Position numbers and translations under genes: made by a program
Notes under the pieces: model-generated
Told to the model about the DNA's origin: nothing
Databases searched by the model: none
What the model saw: the letters and a program-made list of their open reading frames with translations, nothing else
In this document: in pieces, positions 57,274 to 64,000 of the stretch
Position numbering within the stretch: the first letter of the stretch is position 1
How the letters are laid out: every line of letters begins with the position of its first letter
Origin: Catenulispora sp. EB89
GTDB taxonomy: Bacteria; Actinomycetota; Actinomycetes; Streptomycetales; Catenulisporaceae
Reading direction: 5' to 3'
Assembly (NCBI RefSeq): GCF_041261445.1
Contig: NZ_JBGCCU010000004.1
Span: 248,001-312,000, forward strand
DNA: 64,000 nt

Positions 57274-57362
57274 GCCCATGGTCGAAGAGAGCGGACAGTG
57301 ACGTCCGATTATCGAACACATTCCAGCCCGGAGCGGCTGAGACAGTGAAGGGGACGGCGGCG

Positions 57363-58550
57363 ATGCCCTACTACCGCGCCGTGGGCGAGATCCCGCACAA
57401 GCGCCACACCCAGTTCCGCCGGCCGGACGGCGCGCTGCACTCCGAGGAGCTGATGGGCGTCGAGGGTTTCTCCTCCGACTCCGCGCTGCTGTACCACGTC
57501 GGACTGCCCACGGCGATCGTGGACTCCGCGGAGTGGGAGCCGCCGGGGCCGATCTCGTCCGCGGTCGCGAACCGGCCGCTGAAGCCGCGGCACTTCCTGA
57601 CCCACAAGCTGGACGGCTCCGGCTTGGACGCCGTCACCGGCCGGCATCTGTTGCTGGGCAACGGGGACGTGCGCCTGTCCTACGTCGCGGCCACCGAAGC
57701 TTCTCCCCTGTACCGGAACGCCATAGGCGACGAGTGCGTGTACGTGGAGTCCGGGTCCGGCGTCGTGGAGACGTCGTTCGGCGCGCTGGCGGTCGGCCAG
57801 GGCGACTACGTGATCCTGCCGACGTCCACGATCCACCGCTGGGTCCCGGCCGCGGGCTCCGGCGAACCGCTGCGGCTGTTCGTGATCGAGGCGACCGGGC
57901 ACATCGGCCCGCCGAAGCGCTACCTGTCGGCCAAGGGGCAGTTCCTGGAGTCCTCGCCGTACTGCGAGCGGGACCTGCGCGGGCCGAGCGAGCCGCTGCT
58001 GGCCGAGGGCTCGGACGTGGACGTGCTGGTCCGGCACCGCGCCGGCGGGACCCGGCTGACGTACGCGCACCACCCGTTCGACGTGGTCGGCTGGGACGGC
58101 TGCCTGTACCCGTACGCCTTCAACATCGCCGACTTCGAGCCGATCACCGGCCGCGTGCACCAACCGCCGCCGGTGCACCAGACCTTCGAGGGCCCGAACT
58201 TCGTGATCTGCTCGTTCGTGCCGCGCAAGGTGGACTACAACCCGCTGTCGATCCCGGTGCCGTACAACCACCACAACGTCGACTCCGACGAGGTGCTGTT
58301 CTACACCGGCGGGAACTACGAGGCGCGGCGCGGATCCGGGATCGGGCAGGGCTCGATCTCGCTGCACCCGTCGGGCCTGACGCACGGCCCGCAGCCGGGC
58401 GCGGCGGAGCGGTCGATCGGCGCGGAGTTCTTCGACGAGCTCGCGGTCATGGTGGACACGTTCCGGCCGCTGGAGATCGGCGAGGGCGGCGTGGCGTCGG
58501 AGGACCCGGGGTACGCCTGGACGTGGTCCGGGCGGCACAACGGGGCCTGA
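57363..58550 (+). CDS. hmgA: Homogentisate 1,2-dioxygenase
   Basis: 395 residues from the ATG at 57363 (MPYYRAVGEIPHKRHTQFR). It opens the homogentisate ring to maleylacetoacetate with Fe2+ and O2. Iron ligands and active-site segments: EGPNFVICSFVPRKVDYNPLSIPVPYNHHNVDSDEVLFYTGGNYEARRG and SISLHPSGLTHGPQPGAAERSIG. The protein is somewhat shorter than eukaryotic forms, as usual for bacteria. A maleylacetoacetate isomerase gene is not adjacent; it may lie elsewhere or use mycothiol. It is divergent from the fahA unit. Confidence 0.94.
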   Translation: MPYYRAVGEIPHKRHTQFRRPDGALHSEELMGVEGFSSDSALLYHVGLPTAIVDSAEWEPPGPISSAVANRPLKPRHFLTHKLDGSGLDAVTGRHLLLGNGDVRLSYVAATEASPLYRNAIGDECVYVESGSGVVETSFGALAVGQGDYVILPTSTIHRWVPAAGSGEPLRLFVIEATGHIGPPKRYLSAKGQFLESSPYCERDLRGPSEPLLAEGSDVDVLVRHRAGGTRLTYAHHPFDVVGWDGCLYPYAFNIADFEPITGRVHQPPPVHQTFEGPNFVICSFVPRKVDYNPLSIPVPYNHHNVDSDEVLFYTGGNYEARRGSGIGQGSISLHPSGLTHGPQPGAAERSIGAEFFDELAVMVDTFRPLEIGEGGVASEDPGYAWTWSGRHNGA

Positions 58551-58583
58551 GAGCGTGACGGGGGCCTGCGAGCGCGGGGCCTG
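58542..58583. repeat. Direct repeats of ggggcctg at the hmgA stop codon
   Basis: ggggcctg occurs at 58542 (containing the hmgA stop), 58561 and 58576, with gagcg following the first two. Spacing is irregular (19, 15), so this is a weaker case than the other stop-codon repeats. Confidence 0.5.
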
Positions 58584-58671
58584 ATGTCTCGGAGCCGTCC
58601 TGACCGCCGGAAGCGCTGACGCCCCTGCGAAGGGACGGCCCGGCAGACCGTTGAGGCGGCCCGGGTTCGGG

Positions 58672-58677
58672 TAGCGT
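58672..58677 (+). promoter_or_regulatory. Leaderless -10 element of the mycosin-like gene
   Basis: TAGCGT, 6 nt before GTG 58684, with TTGAGG 15 bp further upstream. Confidence 0.5.
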
Positions 58678-58683
58678 CACCAT

Positions 58684-59838
58684 GTGCTGAGAAGGACTCT
58701 GGCCGCCCTCGGGTGCGCGGCGCTGCTCGCCGGTCTCGCCGTCGGCGCGCCCGCCGCAGCCCGCGCCGCCGACCGCGCCGCCGTCCACGCCACCGCCGCT
58801 TCGTGCCCTGATCCGGGGTTCGATCTCCAGGCCTCGCGCCTCTGGGACGCCGCGGGCACCAAGGGCAGCGGCGTCACCATCGGCGTGGTCGGGGCGCCGG
58901 ACCGGGTCGCGGAGGCGGCGTGCGCGATCAGCGCACTGGCCCCGGACGCGACCGTGGTTTCCGGCTCGGCGACCGGGGCGATAGTGGTCGTCGCGGACAC
59001 CTCGGTCGATCCCGCGTCGATCGGCGGCCAGGCGCTCCTGATCGCGGCGGCCGGCGACACCGGGGGCCCGATGACCCAGCGTCCGCAGGGCGTCGTGAAC
59101 GTGGCCTCGGCGCAGGTGACCAAGACCGCGCAGCCGTCGTCCGCCTGGGGCGAGCAGATGACGCTGGCGGCGTTCGGCAACGACACCTCGACCGCGGCCG
59201 GCTACGTCGCCGCACTGGCCGCGATCCTGCGCGCCGACCACGGGGACTGGCCGGCGCGCCAGGTCGTGGCGCAGATGGCCGGCTCGATCTACGGGGCGTC
59301 CGGGGCCAGGCACGACGACCGGCTGGGGTACGGGGTCATCCAACCCGTGCAGGCGGTGAGCACGGACCCGCCGGTCGATCCCGAGTCCCTGCCCGGGTTC
59401 GACGCGCTGTTCCCGGTGAACCAGCCGCCGCGGACCGGTGCCTCGCCGAGCACTCGGTCGGCGCCGACGAGCGCGGCGTCCGGGGCTTCCGGCGCTCCGT
59501 CGTCGAATTCCTCAACGGCGGCCACCGGATCTCCTTCGGCCCCGCAGACACCGCAGACCTCTGCGCCGGGCACCACCGACACCGCCAACATCTGGCCGAC
59601 CAAGCCGGTCTTTCCCACAGGTCCCTCGAACGGGTCACACGCGGCAGCCGGCAGCGGCGGCGGATCAGGGGGCTTCAGCCCGATCCTGTTGATCGGCTTC
59701 GTCGTGATCCTCGCTGGTGGCGGGTACGTCCTGTGGCAGCGGCGGCGTCAGCCCAAGCCCGCGCCCGGAAAACCGGAGGCGGAATGGGAGGCTCCCAGCG
59801 GTCCCCGGCATTCGGGATACAGCCCACCGGAAGAATGA
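58684..59838 (+). CDS. Mycosin-like (S8) protein lacking catalytic residues, membrane-anchored
   Basis: 384 residues from GTG 58684. It has a signal peptide (LAALGCAALLAGLAVGAPAAARA), a shortened subtilase fold, a Ser/Thr/Pro linker, one C-terminal transmembrane helix (PILLIGFVVILAGGGYVLW) and a short cytoplasmic tail, the topology of type VII secretion mycosins. The catalytic core is eroded: SGVTIGVVGAPDRV stands where AVIDTGVD carries the Asp, no GHGT His segment exists, AAAGDTGG replaces AAAGN, and NDTSTAAGYVAALAAIL replaces GTSFAAP. The tail GYGVIQPVQAV is retained. Probably a non-catalytic scaffold. Confidence 0.8.
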   Translation: MLRRTLAALGCAALLAGLAVGAPAAARAADRAAVHATAASCPDPGFDLQASRLWDAAGTKGSGVTIGVVGAPDRVAEAACAISALAPDATVVSGSATGAIVVVADTSVDPASIGGQALLIAAAGDTGGPMTQRPQGVVNVASAQVTKTAQPSSAWGEQMTLAAFGNDTSTAAGYVAALAAILRADHGDWPARQVVAQMAGSIYGASGARHDDRLGYGVIQPVQAVSTDPPVDPESLPGFDALFPVNQPPRTGASPSTRSAPTSAASGASGAPSSNSSTAATGSPSAPQTPQTSAPGTTDTANIWPTKPVFPTGPSNGSHAAAGSGGGSGGFSPILLIGFVVILAGGGYVLWQRRRQPKPAPGKPEAEWEAPSGPRHSGYSPPEE

Positions 59839-59846
59839 TCGTCCGC

Positions 59847-59852
59847 TAAGTT
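59847..59852 (+). promoter_or_regulatory. Leaderless -10 element of the sortase gene
   Basis: TAAGTT, 7 nt before the ATG at 59860. Confidence 0.5.
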
Positions 59853-59859
59853 GTGGCCC

Positions 59860-60828
59860 ATGCCGCAAAACCACCGGGGCCCGCAGGAACCCAGAGGTTT
59901 CTCCCCTAACGTGTCCGGCATGAATGGCGACGAGGCGCCGACGGAGTACATCCCGCGGATAACCGACTCCCCCTCGCCCGCCGAGGCGCAGACGGAGTAC
60001 ATCCCGAAGATCGTCCTCACCCCGCCCCCGCCGTCCGAGTTCCCCGGCGAGAACGGATACCCGGCAGCACAGCCGGAATCCGAGCCCGAACCCGGTCCCC
60101 GGTCGGCGCGCGGCTCGGCCCGGGTCGCGCGGCAGGCGCAGCGCAAGCTGGTACTGCTGTCCAGCGTCGGCGAAGTGCTGATCACGCTCGGCGCGGTGAT
60201 GGCGCTGTACGTCGTCTACACGCTGTGGTGGACGAACGTGGAGGCGCACAAGGCCGCCAACGCCGAGGCCAACCAGATCCAGCAGCAGCTGAAGCCGGCC
60301 GGGCCGAGCGGGACGCCGAAGTCGGCGTTCGCGCCGAGCGAGGGCTTCGCGCTGATGACCATCCCGGCCATCGGGAAGGACAACATCCCGGTGATGCAGG
60401 GTGTGGACAAGGAGAAGGTGCTCGACAAGGGCGCCGTCGGGCACTACACCACGCCTGCCACCGCGATGCCCTGGGACCCGACAGGGAACTTCGCCGTGGC
60501 GGCGCACCGGCGGACGTACGGCGAGCCGTTCCGGTACATCAACCAGCTGCGAATCGGCGACCACGTCGTCGTGGAGACCACGCACGGCTGGTTCGTCTAC
60601 GCGCTCGACAAGGAGCTGCCGCAGACCGACCCGACCAACATCGGGACGATCGCGCCGATCCCCAAGGGCGGGCCGTTCACCAAGCCCGGCCGGTACATCA
60701 CGCTGACGACGTGCACGCCGGAGTGGGCCTCGACGTACCGGCTCATCTGGTGGGGACACCTGGTCCGGGTCGATCCGCTGAACGGGCCCGCGCCGGCCGA
60801 GCTGAAGGACGCCAACCGGCACACGTGA
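59860..60828 (+). CDS. Class E sortase
   Basis: 322 residues from the ATG at 59860. A cytoplasmic N-terminal tail carries two TEYIP motifs (TEYIPRI, TEYIPKI). Then a transmembrane helix (LITLGAVMALYVVYTLWW) and the sortase domain: His in NFAVAAHRRTYGEPF, Cys in ITLTTCTPEWASTYRLIWWGHLV (TLxTC motif) and Arg in that same segment complete the triad. Class E enzymes link LAxTG-type proteins to the wall. No LAxTG substrate is encoded in the window; the mycosin-like gene upstream is close (21 bp) but has no such signal. Confidence 0.9.
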   Translation: MPQNHRGPQEPRGFSPNVSGMNGDEAPTEYIPRITDSPSPAEAQTEYIPKIVLTPPPPSEFPGENGYPAAQPESEPEPGPRSARGSARVARQAQRKLVLLSSVGEVLITLGAVMALYVVYTLWWTNVEAHKAANAEANQIQQQLKPAGPSGTPKSAFAPSEGFALMTIPAIGKDNIPVMQGVDKEKVLDKGAVGHYTTPATAMPWDPTGNFAVAAHRRTYGEPFRYINQLRIGDHVVVETTHGWFVYALDKELPQTDPTNIGTIAPIPKGGPFTKPGRYITLTTCTPEWASTYRLIWWGHLVRVDPLNGPAPAELKDANRHT

Positions 60829-61151
60829 CGGTGCTCTTGACACGGTTGACCTGCGCGATTCTTGGATTCGAGACCCTGCCCGCTACCATGGACCGAAATC
60901 CAAGCGAACGCTGCGCGGGACAGGTCACCTAGAAGCCGGTCGGAAACCGGCTTCCGTCATGTGACGCAGAACGCAGTGGCCCGGGGTGAACGACTCCCGG
61001 TCAACCACTTCAGGCGCGGCTATCGCCTACCTGGTCATCCAAAACTGGAACCAGGCCGCCTTAGTGACCGTTCTGTAGTACCGCTGCGGCGCAATCCATG
61101 CGCTCGCACGCCCCTGAGAACGTGTCCGTTTTCAGAAGGGCTTTATCAGCC
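60829..61151. other. Long leader region of the DEAD-box helicase gene
   Basis: About 320 bp without a gene. It has promoter-like TTGACA/TTGACC and TACCAT (60884-60889), a perfect 9-bp hairpin gaagccggt/accggcttc around 60932-60955, and a second hairpin ctgagaacg/cgttttcag (61114-61135) just before the ribosome site AGAAGGG. These suggest a regulated 5' leader, as is known for cold-inducible DEAD-box helicases. A 14-codon frame at 60888 is not convincing. Confidence 0.5.
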
Positions 61152-64000
61152 ATGTCTGCAATCACCCCTGAGAATGATGTCGTGCGCGAAAGCGCCGACG
61201 TCGACGAGACTTTTGCTCTGGAGAGCGACGAGGTTCTGGAGAGCGACGCTCTCGAGACCGACGCTCTTGAGACCGACGAGGTCGCGGACCTCGACGAGAC
61301 CGAAGACCACGACGAGGACGACGACGAGCTCGAGGGCCTGGACGAGGTCGAGACCGTCGACACCGACGCCGCCGGCTCCGAGCCGGTCGCGTTCACCGAA
61401 CTGGGCCTGCCCGAGGAACTGGTGAAGAAGCTCGCCGAGAACGGCGTGCAGAACACCTTCCCGATCCAGGCCGCGACCATCCCGGACGCGCTGGCCGGCC
61501 GGCACGTGCTGGGCAAGGCCCAGACCGGCTCCGGCAAGACCCTGGCCTTCGGCCTGGCGGCGCTGGCGAACCTGAAGGGCAAGCGGGCCCGCAAGGGCAA
61601 GCCGCTGGCCCTGGTCCTGGTGCCGACCCGCGAGCTGGCCATGCAGGTCAGCGACGCGCTGCAGCCGTACGGCTTCGCCGTCGGCGCGGACATCGCCTCG
61701 GTCTACGGCGGCGCGCCGATGTACAAGCAGGTGTTCGCGCTGCGCCGCGGCGTCGAGGTGCTGGTGGCCACCCCGGGCCGGCTCACCGACCTGATCGAGC
61801 AGGGCGAGTGCGACCTGTCCCAGGTCGAGATCGCGATCCTGGACGAGGCCGACCAGATGGCCGACATGGGCTTCATGCCGATCGTCTCGGAGCTGCTGTC
61901 GCAGACCGACCCGGCCGGCCAGCGCCTGCTGTTCAGCGCGACGCTGGACGGCGCGGTGGACGAGCTGGTCCGCCAGTACATGACCGACCCGGTCCTGCAC
62001 TCGGTCACCCCGGACAGCGACGACTCCGCGCAGATGGACCACCACCTGCTGATCGTCGAGCCGGCGGACAAGGCCCTGGTCACCGCCGAGATCGCGGCCC
62101 GGCACACGCCCGGCGACGACGACGGCCGGCGCACCATCCTGTTCGCCCGCACCAAGCTGGGCGCGGACCGCATCGCCGAGAAGATCCGCGAGGCCGGCGT
62201 CTCCGCCCTGGCCCTGCACGGCGGCATGACCCAGCGCGCCCGCACCAAGACCCTGGCCGACTTCAAGGACGGCCGCGTCCCGGTCCTGGTCGCCACCGAC
62301 GTCGCCGCCCGCGGCATCCACGTCGACGGCATCGACCTGGTCCTGCACGTCGACCCGGCCGGCGACCCGAAGGACTACCTGCACCGCGCCGGCCGCACGG
62401 CCCGCGCCGGCGAGAGCGGCACGGTCGTGACGCTGGTCCTGCCCAAGCAGCGCAAGAGCACGGTCCGCCTCCTGGAGTCGGCCGGCATCGACGCCGAGCT
62501 GACGAAGGTGACCCCGAGCTCGGAGGCCCTGCGCGAACTGACCGGCGGCCGCCCGGTGGCGGAGTACGTCGCCGAGGCCGACGCCTACCACGCGGCCCGC
62601 CGCGCGGCGCGCGAAGCCCGCCTGGGCGGCGACGACCGCCGCGAGGGGCGCGACAACCGCGACGGCTTCCGCGGCGGCCGCGAGGGCTTCCGCCCGGGCC
62701 GCAGCGAGTTCCGTCAGGACCGGGACCGCTTCGACCGCGGGCACCGCGACGGGCGCGGGTTCGGTGGCGGCGAGCGTGGTTCGGAGAACCGCGGCACCGG
62801 CTTCGGTGGCGAGCGTCGGTCGTTCGGGGACCGGGACGGTGCGCAGGGTCGCACCGGCGGGTTCAACCGGGACAGCCGTGGCGGGTCTGAGGGCCGCAGC
62901 GGTGGCTTCAGTGGCGAGCGTCGGTCGTTCGGCGACCGCGATGGCGCCCAGGGTCGCACCGGCGGGTTCAACCGCGACAACCGCGGCACCGAGGGTCGCA
63001 GCGGTGGGTTCAGTGGCGAGCGTCGGTCGTTCGGGGACCGGGACGGTGCGCAGGGTCGCACCGGCGGGTTCAACCGCGACAACCGCAGCTCCGAGGGCCG
63101 TACCGGCGGTTACAGCGGCGAGCGTCGCTCGTTCGGCGACCGCGACGGCGCCCAGGGTCGCACCGGCGGGTTCAACCGGGACAACCGCGGCACTGAGGGT
63201 CGTACCGGTGGCTTCAATCGGGACAGCCGTGGCACTGAGGGTCGTACCGGCGGGTTCACCGGCGAGCGTCGCTCGTTCGGCGACCGCGACGGTGCGCAGG
63301 GCCGCACCGGCGGGTTCAACCGGGACAACCGCAGCACCGAGGGTCGTACCGGTGGCTTCAATCGGGACAGCCGTGGCACTGAGGGTCGTACCGGCGGGTT
63401 CAACCGTGACAGCCGTGGCACCGAGGGTCGTACCGGCGGTTACAGCGGCGAGCGTCGCTCGTTCGGCGACCGCGATGGCGCCCAGGGCCGCACCGGCGGG
63501 TTCAACCGCGACAACCGCAGCACCGAGGGGCGTACCGGCAGCTACAACCGCGACAACCGTGGCACCGAAGGCCGCACCGGCGGCTACACCGGCGAGCGCC
63601 GCTCGTTCGGCGACCGCGATGGCGCCCAGGGCCGCACCGGCGGGTTCAACCGCGACAACCGCAGCACCGAGGGCCGCACCGGCGGCTACAACCGCGACAA
63701 CCGCAGCTCCGAGGGCCGTACCGGTGGATTCAACCGGGACAGCCGTGGCACCGAAGGCCGCACCGGCGGCTACAACCGTGACAGCCGCGGCACTGAGGGT
63801 CGCACCGGCGGCTTCGGCGGCTCGCAGGGCCGCAGCTACGGCAACCGCGACGATCGCGGTGGCTTCGGCAACCGCGACAACCGCGGCGGCACCGGCGAGC
63901 GTCCCTCCTTCGGCGACCGCGACAGCCGCCCGAGCCGCGACGACGAGCGTCGCACCTTCGGCGAGCGCACCGCGTTCGGCCGCCCGCGCGGCGGCTACAG
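61152..64000 (+). CDS. DEAD-box RNA helicase with long basic repeat tail (3' end outside window)
   Basis: At least 949 residues; it runs off the edge. The N-terminal ~75 residues are acidic (LESD/LETD repeats). Then the DEAD core: Q motif FTELGLPEELVKKLAENGVQNTFPIQ, motif I AQTGSGKT, Ia PTRELA, Ib TPGR, II DEAD, III SAT, IV ILFARTK, V VATDVAARGIHVDG, VI HRAGRTARAG. All are intact, so ATP-dependent RNA unwinding is expected, probably in ribosome assembly or cold response. From about residue 485 the tail is Arg/Gly/Asp/Asn-rich and from 550 strictly repetitive, an RNA-binding RGG-like tail. It is preceded by a long leader with hairpins. Confidence 0.93.
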   Translation, partial: MSAITPENDVVRESADVDETFALESDEVLESDALETDALETDEVADLDETEDHDEDDDELEGLDEVETVDTDAAGSEPVAFTELGLPEELVKKLAENGVQNTFPIQAATIPDALAGRHVLGKAQTGSGKTLAFGLAALANLKGKRARKGKPLALVLVPTRELAMQVSDALQPYGFAVGADIASVYGGAPMYKQVFALRRGVEVLVATPGRLTDLIEQGECDLSQVEIAILDEADQMADMGFMPIVSELLSQTDPAGQRLLFSATLDGAVDELVRQYMTDPVLHSVTPDSDDSAQMDHHLLIVEPADKALVTAEIAARHTPGDDDGRRTILFARTKLGADRIAEKIREAGVSALALHGGMTQRARTKTLADFKDGRVPVLVATDVAARGIHVDGIDLVLHVDPAGDPKDYLHRAGRTARAGESGTVVTLVLPKQRKSTVRLLESAGIDAELTKVTPSSEALRELTGGRPVAEYVAEADAYHAARRAAREARLGGDDRREGRDNRDGFRGGREGFRPGRSEFRQDRDRFDRGHRDGRGFGGGERGSENRGTGFGGERRSFGDRDGAQGRTGGFNRDSRGGSEGRSGGFSGERRSFGDRDGAQGRTGGFNRDNRGTEGRSGGFSGERRSFGDRDGAQGRTGGFNRDNRSSEGRTGGYSGERRSFGDRDGAQGRTGGFNRDNRGTEGRTGGFNRDSRGTEGRTGGFTGERRSFGDRDGAQGRTGGFNRDNRSTEGRTGGFNRDSRGTEGRTGGFNRDSRGTEGRTGGYSGERRSFGDRDGAQGRTGGFNRDNRSTEGRTGSYNRDNRGTEGRTGGYTGERRSFGDRDGAQGRTGGFNRDNRSTEGRTGGYNRDNRSSEGRTGGFNRDSRGTEGRTGGYNRDSRGTEGRTGGFGGSQGRSYGNRDDRGGFGNRDNRGGTGERPSFGDRDSRPSRDDERRTFGERTAFGRPRGGY
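62799..63806. repeat. Modular tandem repeat encoding the RGG-like helicase tail
   Basis: Two modules alternate: A (20 residues, for example GGYSGERRSFGDRDGAQGRT, 7 copies; the first is one residue shorter) and B (mostly 14 residues, for example GGFNRDNRGTEGRT, 14 copies). B occurs 1, 1, 1, 2, 3, 2 and 4 times after successive A modules, so the array has grown by duplication of A+B and B units. Synonymous differences between copies show it is not an assembly artefact of one unit. Confidence 0.9.

Noticed and set aside
60888-60932. 14-codon upstream frame in the helicase leader
   Set aside because: It overlaps the likely -10 element, so it would not be transcribed in full.
62799-63806. Possible CRISPR-like array in the helicase tail
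   Set aside because: Units are contiguous, encode protein in frame, and have no unique spacers.

Overview
This window is a stretch of a high-GC Gram-positive chromosome from a filamentous actinomycete. The evidence is GC-rich codon third positions, frequent GTG/TTG starts, many genes that look leaderless, a 6C RNA, ECF sigma factors of the SigE family, mycosin-like and class E sortase genes, and a glnE / glnA2 / nadE / panB / map neighbourhood like that of Streptomyces (from memory). A Catenulispora- or Streptomyces-related organism is likely; the species cannot be fixed from the sequence. No rRNA, tRNA, CRISPR array, insertion sequence or prophage was seen.

Layout. 1-5.7 kb: cut Na+/H+ antiporter, envelope proteins, a DUF5925-type AAA ATPase, and a SigE-family sigma factor with its membrane partner. 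5.8-9 kb: a bacterial nitric oxide synthase divergent from a DUF6295-like protein and a GMC oxidoreductase. 9.4-13.1 kb: YidB-like protein, PRPP synthetase, dienelactone hydrolase, RlmA-type rRNA methyltransferase, small membrane protein. 13.2-25.6 kb: a carbohydrate locus. iolB is divergent from a nine-gene, mostly translationally coupled operon: GntR regulator, complete sugar ABC importer, PHP metallohydrolase, IolE-like isomerase, Gfo/Idh/MocA dehydrogenase and GH38 alpha-mannosidase. A perfect 12-bp palindrome lies between the two units. I infer a mannosylated-inositol or related glycan substrate.

25.6-38 kb: small proteins, a PAP2/AUR1-like phosphatase, a TetR/serine-hydrolase pair around a 19-bp perfect inverted repeat, glnE, a NUDIX protein, an ECF sigma factor with two small membrane proteins, a quinone oxidoreductase, and a toxin-antitoxin pair with a degenerate Fic motif. 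38.4-53 kb: glnA2, a Baeyer-Villiger-type monooxygenase, 6C RNA, nadE, a TetR-DHA2 exporter unit with a decayed second TetR, panB, a second MFS protein, a LamG surface protein, and map. 53.4-64 kb: Prim-Pol-like protein, tyrosine phosphatase, the tyrosine-degradation genes hmgA and fah, a mycosin-like protein that has lost its catalytic residues, a class E sortase, and a DEAD-box RNA helicase with a long repetitive basic tail cut by the window edge.

The most unusual general signal is the abundance of short tandem repeats. Inside genes they form low-complexity insertions, most strikingly about 170 Gly/Ala/Val residues written with T-ending codons inside the GH38 catalytic region. At gene ends, at least eight genes finish in 10-23-bp imperfect tandem repeats in which the real stop codon is one member of a series of repeated stop codons. 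I do not know a description of that pattern.
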